Shown here: positions 16,890-26,290 of the stretch, in pieces
Layout of the letters: the number at the start of each line of letters is the position of its first letter
Numbering within the stretch: the stretch's first letter is position 1
NCBI RefSeq assembly: GCF_023374055.1
Contig: NZ_JAMBEP010000005.1
Location: 1 to 64,000, forward strand
Reading direction: 5' to 3'
Length of the DNA stretch: 64,000 nt
Source of the DNA: Luteimonas galliterrae
GTDB lineage: Bacteria; Pseudomonadota; Gammaproteobacteria; Xanthomonadales; Xanthomonadaceae
Position numbers and translations under genes: made by a program
Notes under the pieces: generated by a model
The model's input: only the letters and a program-made list of their open reading frames with translations
What the model was told of the DNA's origin: nothing
Databases searched by the model: none

Positions 16890-19715
16890 ATGGACGCCGG
16901 CGAGCGCGAAACCTGGCGCCGGGCCGATCGCGTCCTCGACGGCCTGCTCGATCTGCCGGCCGCAGAGCGCCTTGCGCAACTCGAAAGCATGGACCTGTCG
17001 CCTGCGTTGCGCGACCGCGTGCGCCGCCTGCTGTCGGCCCACGAACGCAGCGCCGGTCCGCTGGACCGCACGTTCGCTGCCGGCATCGCGATCGAACCGC
17101 AGGCGCTGTCCGGTCGCCGGCTGGGCCGCTGGCGGCTCGACGGCGAACTGGGCCGCGGCGGCATGGCCGTGGTCTACCGGGCGCAGGCGATGGAAGGCGC
17201 CACCGGGCAGATCGCCGCGGTCAAGGTGCTCACGCTCGGCGCGCTGGCCGAGGTCGGCCGCGAACGTTTTCTGCGCGAGCAGCGTGCGCTGCTGCGCTTG
17301 CGCCATCCCTACATCGTGCCGCTATACGACGCCGGCGTCGCCGAAGACGGCACGCCTTGGCTGGCGATGGCGCTGGTCGAAGGCGAGCGCATCGACCAAT
17401 GGTGCGGGCGTCGCGGACTCGATGCCCAGGCCCGCATCGGCTTGGCCCTGCAGGTCGGCGAAGCGCTCAGCTATGCGCACCGCAATCTGGTCATCCATCG
17501 CGACATGAAGCCGTCCAACGTGCTGGTCGATGAGGACGGCCACGTGCGGCTGCTGGATTTCGGCATCGCCCGGCTGGCGGACGACGCGGAAACCGAAGCC
17601 ACGGCGACCGGCCTGCGCGCGTTGACGCCCGAATACGCCGCGCCCGAACAATTCGCCGGCGCGCCGCCCAGCACGGCCATGGACGTCTACGGCCTGGGCG
17701 CCCTGCTGTACCGCCTGCTGACCGGACGCGCACCGCGGCCGCAAGGGCAGCGCAACGCAAACACGCAGACGTTGGCGCCGTCTCGCGCTGCGCGGCAAGA
17801 TCCGGCGCTCGCGCCTGCCGCCAGACGCGAAACCGCCAAGATCCTGCGCGGCGACCTCGATGCGATCCTGATGAAAGCCCTGGCGCAGGAACCCGAACGC
17901 CGCTACGCCAGCATCGAAGCGATGACCGACGACTTGCGGCGCTGGCAATTTCGCCGGCCGGTCCGCGCCCGCGCGCCTAGCGCCGGCTACCGGCTGCGCA
18001 AATTCGCCGCACGCCATCGCCTGGCCGTGGCAGCAGGCGCGGTGGTGGCGGCATTGCTCGGCACCGGCGTGGCCGGCGTGCTGTGGCAAGCGGGCCGCGC
18101 CCGCGCCGCCGCCGAGGAATCGCAGGCGCAGCTGGATTATCTGGGCAGCGTGCTCGACGTGCTCGCGCCGGGCACCGAAGCCATGAAGCAGCCCGACAAG
18201 CGCCAGCTGATCGCCGAAGTCGCGCGCCGCGCGCGCAGCGAACTGGCGCAGCGGCCGCCGCTGCTGGCGACGGTGGAACTCAGCCTGGGCGGCGTCGCCG
18301 AGCGCGTCGGCGATTATGCGCAGGCTTCGGACCTGTACCGCGCCGCGCTGCAGCGCCGCCGCAGCTTGTTCGCCGAACGCAGCGCCGAAGTGGCCGAAGC
18401 GCGCATGCACTGGGGCGATGCGCTTGCGCTGCGCGATCCGCCGGACATCGCCGCGGCCGAGCGCGAGTTGCGCGCGGCGGTCGGCGTACTGCGCGCCGAG
18501 CGGCCCGGATCGGCGTTGCTGGTTCAAGCGCTGACCGCCTGGGCCGGCAAGCTCGGCGACAACGACCGTTATCGGCAAGCCAACTCGGTTGCCGCCGAGG
18601 CGGCCGCGCTTTGCGAACGCCCGGCGCTGCGCGATGCGCAAAGCTGCGATCAGGCCTGGCTGGTGCAAGGCTTGCTCGCGCACCGCGCGGGCCGCCCGGT
18701 CGATGCGGCAGCGCCGCTGGAGCGGCTGTTGGCTTTGCGCCAGCGCCGCCGCGGCGAGCACCACGCCGACACGCTGTTCGTCGCCGGCGAACTGGGCAAG
18801 GTCTACGCCCGCAGCGGACAGCGCGAACGCGGTCTGGCGCTGCTCGAACAGGTGTACGCGCAACAACAGCGCATCTACCATCGCCCCACCAAGGAAAGCC
18901 TGAGCACGCTGCAATCCCTGTCCGAAGTGCTGGCCGACATGAGCCGCTTCGACCGCGCGCTGGCGTTGCGGCAGCGCTATCTGCAACAGGCGCGCGCCCT
19001 TTACGGCGAAAACAACGGCGACGTCGCCGTCGGCTACGCCAACCTGGGCTCGCTGTATTTCGCCGACGGCCGCTATGCCGAAGCGGCCGACGCCTATCGC
19101 CGCGCGCAGGATCTCTATAGCCGGCTCTACAGCCCGCAGCATGCCGGCGCGATGATCAGCCAGGGCAACTACGCCGACGCGCTGCGCGAGCAAGGCCGCG
19201 CGCGCGAAGCCCTGCCGTTGCAACAAGGTGCGGCGGCGGCGATGGCGCAATTGTTCGGCGAGGACTCCACGCGCCATGCCGCGAGGCTGAGCAACCTGGC
19301 GCGCACCGAATTGCTGCTCGGCGACGTCGCCGCGGCGCTGGACCACTACGACCGCAGCCTGGCCATCTACCGCAGCAGGCAGGCGCCCGGCGAGCATTCC
19401 GCCGCGGTGGTGCGCGCGTACCGCAGCCAGGCCTTGCTGGCCGCCGCGCGTATCGACGAAGCCCGATCGGAAGCGGACGCGGCATTGCGCGATATCGAAA
19501 AACTGCTCGGCCGCGAGCATCGCTATTACTGGGAGAGCCTGGCGTTCGCCGCTAACGCGGCCTGCGCCGAAGCGGGCGACGATTGCGCGGCATTACAGCG
19601 GGCGATCGCCGAACAACTGCAGCGCCAGGACGTACCCGGCGGCGCCCGCAGCAAGCTCGAACAGGCGCAGCAGGCCATGGCGATCCAGGAAGCGGCGCGC
19701 GTCAGCCGCCGATAA
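16890..19715 (+). CDS. Ser/Thr protein kinase with transmembrane segment and TPR domain
   Basis: 941 residues. The N-terminal helical segment (1-75) is followed by the kinase: Gly-rich loop GELGRGGMAVVY (85-96), Lys112 in AAVKVL, catalytic loop VIHRDMKPSNVLV (Asp205), DFG at 223-225 and the APEQF motif near 251. The catalytic residues look intact. A membrane span follows at about 378-400 (AVAAGAVVAALLGTGVAGVL). The remaining 540 residues contain tetratricopeptide-like helices (for example GYANLGSLYFADGRYAEAAD). The kinase domain is cytoplasmic and the TPR part should be periplasmic, so it may sense an envelope signal and phosphorylate the adjacent sigma factor (inference). Confidence 0.93.
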   Translation: MDAGERETWRRADRVLDGLLDLPAAERLAQLESMDLSPALRDRVRRLLSAHERSAGPLDRTFAAGIAIEPQALSGRRLGRWRLDGELGRGGMAVVYRAQAMEGATGQIAAVKVLTLGALAEVGRERFLREQRALLRLRHPYIVPLYDAGVAEDGTPWLAMALVEGERIDQWCGRRGLDAQARIGLALQVGEALSYAHRNLVIHRDMKPSNVLVDEDGHVRLLDFGIARLADDAETEATATGLRALTPEYAAPEQFAGAPPSTAMDVYGLGALLYRLLTGRAPRPQGQRNANTQTLAPSRAARQDPALAPAARRETAKILRGDLDAILMKALAQEPERRYASIEAMTDDLRRWQFRRPVRARAPSAGYRLRKFAARHRLAVAAGAVVAALLGTGVAGVLWQAGRARAAAEESQAQLDYLGSVLDVLAPGTEAMKQPDKRQLIAEVARRARSELAQRPPLLATVELSLGGVAERVGDYAQASDLYRAALQRRRSLFAERSAEVAEARMHWGDALALRDPPDIAAAERELRAAVGVLRAERPGSALLVQALTAWAGKLGDNDRYRQANSVAAEAAALCERPALRDAQSCDQAWLVQGLLAHRAGRPVDAAAPLERLLALRQRRRGEHHADTLFVAGELGKVYARSGQRERGLALLEQVYAQQQRIYHRPTKESLSTLQSLSEVLADMSRFDRALALRQRYLQQARALYGENNGDVAVGYANLGSLYFADGRYAEAADAYRRAQDLYSRLYSPQHAGAMISQGNYADALREQGRAREALPLQQGAAAAMAQLFGEDSTRHAARLSNLARTELLLGDVAAALDHYDRSLAIYRSRQAPGEHSAAVVRAYRSQALLAAARIDEARSEADAALRDIEKLLGREHRYYWESLAFAANAACAEAGDDCAALQRAIAEQLQRQDVPGGARSKLEQAQQAMAIQEAARVSRR

Positions 19716-19999
19716 AACGCACGCGAGGTGCCGACCGTCGGCGGCATACGCTCGGGCCGAGAGCGTTGCGACGCGAGCCATGCGGCGACGCCATACGCCG
19801 GAGCGATTCTGCCCGATCACCCCTGCGCGACACCCGCCGCTCGCCGCCCGAACGGCGGCCACGCGATGCGCGGCCGTCGGCGGCTTGTCAGTTTTCGCCG
19901 CCGTCCTGCGGATGTTGACCCGCAAGGCCGCGGCGCGATCGTCGCCGGCTGAACGGGGAGGCCGCCCTAGCCGGCCGCAGCACAAGCGAGGAGCGAGAC

Positions 20000-21676
20000 A
20001 TGGGGATTTACGGGGTGCGCCGTCGGCTGGCGGCGGCAACGATCATCGCGCTGGGGCTGACGACCGGCGCTGCATGGGCGGGCGAAACCTGCGAACTCAG
20101 CAGCGGCGGCGCAGGCGGTGCGGTCGCCGATGCCGATATCGAAGCGTTGGCTTGCGGCCAGGGCGCGCAGGCGGCGGCCAATGCCACGTCTATCGGCGCC
20201 GGCAGCATCGCCACAGGGTTCGCCGGCACCGCGGTCGGGCATGCCAGTGAAGCGACCGCGCAAGGCGCGACCGCCGTCGGCACCAGCGCGGAAGCGGCAG
20301 GATTCACGAGTTCGGCGTTCGGCGTGGGATCGGCGGCGAGCGCAGCCGGAAATACCGCCGTCGGCAGCTATTCCCTGGCGACCGGCACCGGTAGCGTCGC
20401 CATTGGCGGCTGGGTGGATGTCGATTTGGACAGCACCGTCGAGGGCGGCGAGCGGACGACGGCTTCCGGCTGGGATGCCACGGCGGTCGGCAACCGCGCC
20501 AGCGCCGCCGGCGTCGACAGCACGGCGCTCGGCGCGCGCAGCAGCGCGCTCGGCAGCTACAGCACGGCCAATGGCGTCGGCAGCGCCGCCGGCGGCCTGC
20601 GCAGCACCGCCCTCGGCCACGGCAGCACCGCCAGCGGCGACCTGAGCATCGCCAGCGGCGCCAACAGCCAGGCCACGCAGGAAGCCAGCAGCGCCTTCGG
20701 CGCGCAGAGCGCGTCCACCGGCATCGGCGGCACCGCGCTCGGTTTCGCCAGCCAAAGCAGCGGCTTCCATTCGCTCGCCAGCGGCGGCTATGCGGTCGCC
20801 AGCGGCGACTCCAGTACCTCGATCGGTTTTCAAAGCCAGGCCACGGGCGCCGCCGCGAACGCATTGGGCGTCTTCGCCAATGCCAGCGGGCAATCCAGCA
20901 CCGCGATCGGCACCAGCAGCCAGGCCAGCAATCGGGAAACGGTCGCGCTCGGCAACAGCAGCGTCGCCAGCGGCGCGGGCGCGACGTCGCTGGGGTATGC
21001 GGGCACGGCAGGCGGCGACAACGCGACCGCTGTGGGCTACTTCAGCGGCGCCGCCGGCAGCCAGTCGGTCGCGTTGGGAGCGATCAGCAGCGCGACGGCG
21101 AACGGCGCGATGGCGTTGGGCGGCGTCAGCACGGCCTCGGCCGAAGGCAGCGTCGCATTGGGCCACGGCTCGGTCGCCGACCGGGTGAATACCGTGTCGG
21201 TCGGCAACGCCGGCAGCGAGCGGCAGATCGCCAACGTCGCCGCCGGCACCGCATCGACCGATGCGGTCAACGTGAGCCAGATGGAGGCCGGCGATGCCGG
21301 CACGCTGTCGGCCGCCAACGCCTACACCGACAGCCGCATCGACGCGATCGCCGGCTTCGATCCGGCCGCCTTCGACGAGCGCTTCAACCAAATGGACGGC
21401 CGCCTGAACCAAATGGACGAGCGGCTGCGCCACATGGACGACCGCATCGATCGCGCCGGCGCGTTGGGCGCAGCGATGATCGGCATGGCCGCCAGCGCCG
21501 CCGCAGTCGAGGCCGGGCAAACGCGCGTCGGCATCGCCGCCGGCACTTACGGCGGCAAGCAGGCCTTGTCGGTCGGCGTGCAGCGCCGCCTGGGGGCGCG
21601 AGCGGCGATGACCTTGGGCGGGGCGTTCAGCGGTTCGGAGCGCTCGGCCACGGTCGGCGTGGGCTTCGGTTTCTAG
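20000..21676 (+). CDS. Trimeric autotransporter adhesin, YadA-like (first paralog)
   Basis: 558 residues. Signal peptide 1-27 (ending AAWA). The passenger head is built of about two dozen degenerate 14-15-residue units with the core sAlGxxSxAsG, which form the YadA-type left-handed beta roll. A neck motif (TVSVGNAGSERQIANVAAG, then DAVNVSQM) and a short coiled-coil stalk (FNQMDGRLNQMDERLRHMDD) precede the C-terminal anchor of about 75 residues (GMAASAAAVEAGQTRVGIAA to VGVGFGF). Three chains would form one surface fibre. AGGAG upstream supports the start. The stalk is very short compared with classical YadA. A 30-bp perfect palindrome follows the gene. Confidence 0.93.
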   Translation: MGIYGVRRRLAAATIIALGLTTGAAWAGETCELSSGGAGGAVADADIEALACGQGAQAAANATSIGAGSIATGFAGTAVGHASEATAQGATAVGTSAEAAGFTSSAFGVGSAASAAGNTAVGSYSLATGTGSVAIGGWVDVDLDSTVEGGERTTASGWDATAVGNRASAAGVDSTALGARSSALGSYSTANGVGSAAGGLRSTALGHGSTASGDLSIASGANSQATQEASSAFGAQSASTGIGGTALGFASQSSGFHSLASGGYAVASGDSSTSIGFQSQATGAAANALGVFANASGQSSTAIGTSSQASNRETVALGNSSVASGAGATSLGYAGTAGGDNATAVGYFSGAAGSQSVALGAISSATANGAMALGGVSTASAEGSVALGHGSVADRVNTVSVGNAGSERQIANVAAGTASTDAVNVSQMEAGDAGTLSAANAYTDSRIDAIAGFDPAAFDERFNQMDGRLNQMDERLRHMDDRIDRAGALGAAMIGMAASAAAVEAGQTRVGIAAGTYGGKQALSVGVQRRLGARAAMTLGGAFSGSERSATVGVGFGF

Positions 21677-21726
21677 CCGCTCCGGCTACAACGTTGAGGC
21701 GGTCCACCACCCCGGGCCGCCGCCTC

Positions 21727-21756
21727 ACGCCGTGCGTTCGCGCGAACGCACGGCGT
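21727..21756 (+). terminator. Perfect 30-bp palindrome, probable terminator
   Basis: ACGCCGTGCGTTCG, CG, CGAACGCACGGCGT forms an uninterrupted 14-base-pair stem 50 bases after the first adhesin gene, followed by TCTTTCGTT. The weak T-tract makes it less typical than the terminators at 22415 and 24795. Confidence 0.65.
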
Positions 21757-22068
21757 TCTTTCGTTCGGCATGGCCATTTTTTCGGAGGTTTCCGTCTTTA
21801 AGCCCACAGCCTGCGTTGCGCGGCGTATTCAGACGGAGCCAAATCAGATGATCCATGTTGCGACTCGAGCGATAAGCGATTTCTCGCCAGCCGCAGCGCT
21901 CGGCATGGCGGCGCCATGCAGCGTGGGCGCGGATCGCCGCAACCAGCAAGCGCCGCGGGCGGGATATGGCCGGCGGGTATCGCCGCGTGCGACGGTGCGG
22001 ATCGGTGCCGCCTTTGCCGATGGAGACAACGCCGCTGGCGCGTGTCTCAACGCGGATTGGTAGCGGCC

Positions 22069-22317
22069 ATGGGCGCCCTGTTTCCGGTCGTGGCGTTCGT
22101 GCTGGGCTGCGCGATGCTGGTTTCCGGCATCACCGGCATCTCGCACGTGCGCCGCAGCAAGGCCAAGCGCCGCAACATGATCGTGTTGAGCCTGGACGAA
22201 CTGTTGGGCTATGGCGCCGGCTCGGTCATGCGGCGCGAAGCGCGAATCGAAACGGTATCCAGGGCGCTGATCGTCCTGGGCAGCGTGATCGGCCTGGTCG
22301 CCTATCTCAAGCTCTGA
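22069..22317 (+). CDS. Small two-span membrane protein of unknown function
   Basis: An 82-residue protein with membrane spans at about residues 3-20 (ALFPVVAFVLGCAMLVSG) and 65-80 (ALIVLGSVIGLVAYL). A basic loop (VRRSKAKRRNM) and a charged middle lie between them. I start at the ATG at 22069; the frame is open further upstream but that part is unlike a protein. A good terminator lies about 100 bases after the stop. No family recognised. It lies between the two adhesin genes without clear linkage to either. Confidence 0.5.
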   Translation: MGALFPVVAFVLGCAMLVSGITGISHVRRSKAKRRNMIVLSLDELLGYGAGSVMRREARIETVSRALIVLGSVIGLVAYLKL

Positions 22318-22414
22318 CCATTCGGAGCGGACCCTGACGCTCCGAACCTGCTGTCCAGGATGAGAACAGGACAGCAAGCAGGCAAGCCTCTTCCCCGGGA
22401 GGTTTGACCTATTC

Positions 22415-22441
22415 CGCGCCGCTCCGCCGGCGCGTTTTTTT
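22415..22441 (+). terminator. Rho-independent terminator
   Basis: CGCGCC, an 8-base loop, then GGCGCG and seven T. It would end the transcript of the small membrane-protein gene before the second adhesin. Confidence 0.75.
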
Positions 22442-22933
22442 GTTCATATTTCGGTACTGCGCCGGCAGCGATCTCGTCAATTGATACTTATGGCACTGCA
22501 TTTCTAAGAGCGCTGAGCTTGCGTCTGGCCAAATTATCGTGGAATCCGTCTTGCATCGGTGTCGGTCGGTATCGCGGCGCTTAAGCGCGCATCGAATCGA
22601 CCTCAGGGCGCTCATCTGTCTTGGGCGCCATGAATGGCGTAGGCCCATCTCGGCTTTAGTCGTCCGGAGCGCGTCCTGGCGTTCTGAGTTGCTTTCCGGA
22701 GATCAGGACAGCGCTAGCGGGCCACGATCCCCGGCGATTGCTTTCCTTTACCGCGTTGTTTCGGCGACACGATTTTTTTGCGCTTGGACCGTGGTTTCCC
22801 GGCCCACTGCGACTTATGGCGATGCAAAATTGCCGTTGTCGCTGAATACGATCCGTCGTGGTGGCCTTTTTTTTAGCGGATTCCGTCTTGTAACGCACGA
22901 CCGGCGGCGAAATACAACGATGGAATCCCTCTC
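22442..22933. other. Lower-GC intergenic region upstream of the second adhesin
   Basis: About 490 bases with visibly lower GC than the surroundings and several T-runs (for example around 22772-22779 and 22865-22874). An open frame of 132 codons crosses it but has no ribosome-binding site, no recognisable domain and overlaps the adhesin start, so I do not call it. The stretch must hold the promoter and leader of the adhesin gene; I see no strong consensus promoter. Confidence 0.4.
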
Positions 22934-24769
22934 ATGAAGCATCCGAATTATTCACCTCTGCAACGCCCCGCCATTCTCGTGCTGGCCTTGCTCGCAGCGA
23001 TGATCGCCCTGCCGGCCCATGCCGAGAGTTGCGAGCTGGTCGATGCGGATCCCGGCGAATTCACCGGTAATAGCACGGCTTCCGGCTCGAACGCGGTGGC
23101 ATGCGGATACAGTAATGACGCCGATGGTCCGAATAGTAGTGCGCTGGGCAACAACAATTTCGCAAAGAGTAGCTTCAGCAGCGCGTTGGGGGTTCAAAAC
23201 GACGCCCTCGGCGATAGCAGCACGGCGGTAGGCTACGACAACCACGCGAACGTCGGATTCAGCAGCGCCGTCGGATATTTCAATACGGCCGATGGGTTAG
23301 AAAGCAGCGCGCTGGGTTTTTTCAATCTTGCAAAGGGCAGTTCAAGCAGCGCGCTGGGAAGAAAAAACCACGCCATCGGCAACAACAGCACTGCGATAGG
23401 GTTCGAAAACTGGTCCAGGGCGCTGGATACCAGCGCGGTCGGACGCAGCAATGAAGCGAACGGAGCGGCCAGCTCGGCCATGGGCTTCGAGAATATCGCA
23501 GGCGACGATGACAGCGGCGCCATTGAAGCAAGCGCATTCGGTTTCAGCAACGAGGCTATGGGCGACCGTAGCTTCGCAGCGGGCCACGACAACGAAGCTA
23601 GCAATTCTCAGACCAGCGCTGTCGGTTATCGGAACGAGGCGACCGGGTCGACGAGCAGCGCGATGGGCAATCAGAACAAAGCCTCGGGGTTCGCAAGCAA
23701 TGCCTTCGGCCTTTTTAACGAGGCCACCAATACAGGCAGCATTGCTTTCGGCAGCCAGAACAAGGCCAGTGGTGGGCGAAGCGTGGCCATGGGACACCTC
23801 AGCACGGCCAGTGGCGACGGAGGTCTGGCGATCGGCGGTTGGTTCGACGCAGACAATAGCGATGGCTTCGAGAACGACGTCGACACCGACAACAACGGCA
23901 TGGTCGACGCCAGCAGCGAACTGACGCGTGCCGGCGGCACGCATGCCATCGCTATCGGCGCTGGGGCCTGGGCGACCGGAGAACACGCCATCGCCTTCGG
24001 CACCGGCAGCATGGCTAACGTGGATGACGGTGTCGCGCTCGGCACGGGCTCCGTCGCCGACCGCGGCAACACGATATCGGTCGGTTCGGCTGGCAACGAA
24101 CGCCAAATCACCAATGTCGCCGCTGCGACCGAGTTGACCGACGCGGTCAATCTGGGCCAGCTGAAGAGCGAGTTGGAAGCCAATCTGGCTTCGGCTTTCG
24201 CTTACACCGACACCGCAGTAGCCACCGGCGGCACCGCCGCCAACGCCTATACCGACGACCAGATCGCTAACGTCAAGCAAGACATGGAAGCCGGCGACGT
24301 CGCCACGCTTTCCGCCGCCAACCAGCATGCCGATGCCGGCGACGTCGCCACGCTCTCCGCCGCCAACCAGCATGCCGATGCCGGCGATGCCGCCACGCTC
24401 TCCGCGGCCAACCAACGCGCCGATGCTGGCGACTCCGCTACATTGTCGGCAGCCAACACCTACACCGATAGCAAATTCGCTGGCTTCAACGATCGTTTCG
24501 AAATCGTCGACCAGCGTATCAACCGTTTGGACGATCGATTGAATCGCGCCGGCGCGTTGAGCGCGGCCATGGTAGGCATGGCGGCCAGCGCCGCAGCGGT
24601 GGAAGGCGGGCAGACGCGCGTCGGCATCGCTGCCGGCACCTACGGCGGCAAGCAGGCCTTGTCGGTGGGCGTGCAGCATCGCCTGGGCTCTCGCGCTGCG
24701 CTGACGCTGGGCGGCGCGTTCAGCGGCTCGGAACATTCGGCGTCGGTGGGCATGGGCATCGGGTTCTGA
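22934..24769 (+). CDS. Trimeric autotransporter adhesin, YadA-like (second paralog)
   Basis: 611 residues. Signal peptide 1-30 (ending ALPAHA). The head is a long series of 14-15-residue units with the core ssAlGxxNxAxG, richer in Asn and Asp than in the first paralog. An acidic insert near residues 304-330 contains DTDNNGMVD, like a calcium-binding EF-hand or dockerin loop. A neck (NTISVGSAGNERQITNVAAA) leads into a stalk with four near-identical 15-residue repeats, then a coiled coil and the membrane anchor, nearly identical in sequence to that of the first paralog. The anchor match shows a common origin; the heads have diverged. It should form a surface fibre for attachment or aggregation. 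Confidence 0.93.
   Translation: MKHPNYSPLQRPAILVLALLAAMIALPAHAESCELVDADPGEFTGNSTASGSNAVACGYSNDADGPNSSALGNNNFAKSSFSSALGVQNDALGDSSTAVGYDNHANVGFSSAVGYFNTADGLESSALGFFNLAKGSSSSALGRKNHAIGNNSTAIGFENWSRALDTSAVGRSNEANGAASSAMGFENIAGDDDSGAIEASAFGFSNEAMGDRSFAAGHDNEASNSQTSAVGYRNEATGSTSSAMGNQNKASGFASNAFGLFNEATNTGSIAFGSQNKASGGRSVAMGHLSTASGDGGLAIGGWFDADNSDGFENDVDTDNNGMVDASSELTRAGGTHAIAIGAGAWATGEHAIAFGTGSMANVDDGVALGTGSVADRGNTISVGSAGNERQITNVAAATELTDAVNLGQLKSELEANLASAFAYTDTAVATGGTAANAYTDDQIANVKQDMEAGDVATLSAANQHADAGDVATLSAANQHADAGDAATLSAANQRADAGDSATLSAANTYTDSKFAGFNDRFEIVDQRINRLDDRLNRAGALSAAMVGMAASAAAVEGGQTRVGIAAGTYGGKQALSVGVQHRLGSRAALTLGGAFSGSEHSASVGMGIGF
24290..24460 (+). repeat. 45-bp tandem repeat in the adhesin stalk
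   Basis: Three near-identical 45-base units (24290-24334, 24335-24379, 24380-24424) and a fourth, shorter and more diverged. Each encodes the 15-residue unit AGDVATLSAANQHAD. The repeat is in frame, so copy-number change would alter stalk length without breaking the protein. Confidence 0.9.
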
Positions 24770-24794
24770 CGGCCGTACTAAAGCGGCACGACCA

Positions 24795-24823
24795 CGCGGC
24801 GCCAAACGGCGCCGCGTTTTTTT
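24795..24823 (+). terminator. Rho-independent terminator
   Basis: CGCGGCGCC, loop AAAC, GGCGCCGCG and seven T, 26 bases after the second adhesin gene. A strong classical terminator. Confidence 0.9.
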
Positions 24824-24935
24824 GCGGCCTTCATTGTTCCCATACTCGCCTAAGCGGTACGCGCCGCCGCATGCACGCGCCGAGCCCCCGCGCAGCGGCT
24901 AGACTCCGCCCTATCGAGCGCCGGCGGAGGTGCGA

Positions 24936-26195
24936 ATGGATGCAGTAGCCAATCCATGGTGGCAGGGCCTGCTGGCCGCGCTCGGCATCGGCTTGCTGAT
25001 CGGCGCGATGCGCGAGCGGCGCAAGGACGATCCCGATGCGGGACCGACCGCCGCAGGCCTGCGCACGCACGCGCTGACGGCGTTGTTGGGCGCGGTGGCC
25101 TGGCAGCTCGGCCTAGCGGTGTTCGTGACGGCGTTCGCCGCCGTGGCGTTGCTCACTTTCGCCGGCTACCGGCGCAGCGCCGAGCACGACCTCGGCCTGA
25201 CCGGCGAAGTCGCCTTGCTGTTCAGCGCGCTGCTCGGCGCATTGGCGATGCGCACGCCCGCGCTCGCCGCCGGGCTCGGCGTGGCGGTCGCGGTATTGCT
25301 GTATGCCAAGACCGCATTGCACCGCTTCACCCGCGAGCTGGTCAGCGAACGCGAATTGCGCGACGGCCTGCTGCTCCTGGCCAGCGCGTTGATCGTGCTG
25401 CCGCTGCTGCCGCGCGAAGCGGTCGATCCCTGGGGCGTGCTAAAGCCGGCGGAACTGTGGAAGCTGGTGGTGCTGGTGATGGCGGCCGGCGTCGCCGGGC
25501 ATGTGGCGCAGCGGTTGGTGGGCGCGCGCCTGGGCATGCCGGTAGCGGGCTTCTTTGCCGGCTTCGCCTCATCCACCGCTGCGGTCGCGGGCTTCGGACA
25601 ACGCGCCAAGGATGCGCCGGCGCTGCGTCGTTATGCGGTGTCCGCGGCGCTGTTCGCCAATCTCGGTTCGTTGCTGCTGTTGGCCGGCGTGCTGGCCGCC
25701 GGCAATCTCACGTTGCTTCGCGCCAGTGCCTGGCCGTTGACGGCCGCAGCGCTGGCGCTGACGGCGTTCGCTGCGTTCGGCTTATGGCACACGCCGGCCG
25801 GCGATGCGCAGCGCAAAGAGGCGCAAACGCGCGCATTCAAGCTGAGCCATGCGCTGTCGTTCGCGCTGGCGGTCGCCGGCTTGCTGCTGCTGACCGCCTG
25901 GTTGCGCGAATGGATCGGCGACCGCGGCGCGTTGCTGGCTGCGGCGATCGCGGCGATGGCCGAATTGCAGGCGGCCGCGGTCGCGGTCGGCCAGCTCGCG
26001 GGCGCGAAGGCGCTGACGCTGCCGGAAGCGCGATGGGGCATCGTCGCGTTGTTGGCGACCAGCTCGGCGGCGAAATCCGTGCTGGCTTTTCTGAGCGGCG
26101 GCGCGGCCTACGGTTTGCGCGTCGCGGCGGGATTGCTTGCGATGACCGCGGCGGCGGCAAGCGTTGCCTGGTGGTGGCCGATAGGGGCCAATTAG
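24936..26195 (+). CDS. MgtC/SapB-DUF4010 family integral membrane protein
   Basis: 419 residues with about a dozen membrane spans. The N-terminal part (LLAALGIGLLIGAMRERRKD, then GLRTHALTALLGAVAWQLG) fits the MgtC/SapB domain. The rest fits DUF4010 (LFSALLGALAMRTPALAAGL, ELVSERELRDGLLLLASALI, AGFFAGFASSTAAVAGFGQR). The start is the ATG at 24936, with GGAGG five bases upstream; an in-frame GTG at 24930 is less likely. Proteins of this type are membrane proteins of unclear function. It is preceded by the terminator at 24795 and so has its own transcript. Confidence 0.88.
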   Translation: MDAVANPWWQGLLAALGIGLLIGAMRERRKDDPDAGPTAAGLRTHALTALLGAVAWQLGLAVFVTAFAAVALLTFAGYRRSAEHDLGLTGEVALLFSALLGALAMRTPALAAGLGVAVAVLLYAKTALHRFTRELVSERELRDGLLLLASALIVLPLLPREAVDPWGVLKPAELWKLVVLVMAAGVAGHVAQRLVGARLGMPVAGFFAGFASSTAAVAGFGQRAKDAPALRRYAVSAALFANLGSLLLLAGVLAAGNLTLLRASAWPLTAAALALTAFAAFGLWHTPAGDAQRKEAQTRAFKLSHALSFALAVAGLLLLTAWLREWIGDRGALLAAAIAAMAELQAAAVAVGQLAGAKALTLPEARWGIVALLATSSAAKSVLAFLSGGAAYGLRVAAGLLAMTAAAASVAWWWPIGAN

Positions 26196-26290
26196 CGATC
26201 GATCGATGAGCCGCTCGCTGCTGACAGCAGGTTGTCAGCAGCGCGAATGCAGGCTGTGTCCGTGCGCTGCGCACGACACGGAATTTCCGC

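Noticed and set aside
19716-19999. A possible small gene between the kinase and the first adhesin
   Set aside because: Open frames there lack ribosome-binding sites and continue as shadows into the adhesin; I see only leader and promoter sequence.
20200-21200. Regularly spaced repeats in the adhesin gene that could suggest a CRISPR or satellite
   Set aside because: They are degenerate codons for the 14-15-residue head motif of a YadA-type protein.
22539-22937. A 132-codon frame upstream of the second adhesin
   Set aside because: It has no ribosome-binding site or recognisable domain and overlaps the adhesin start.
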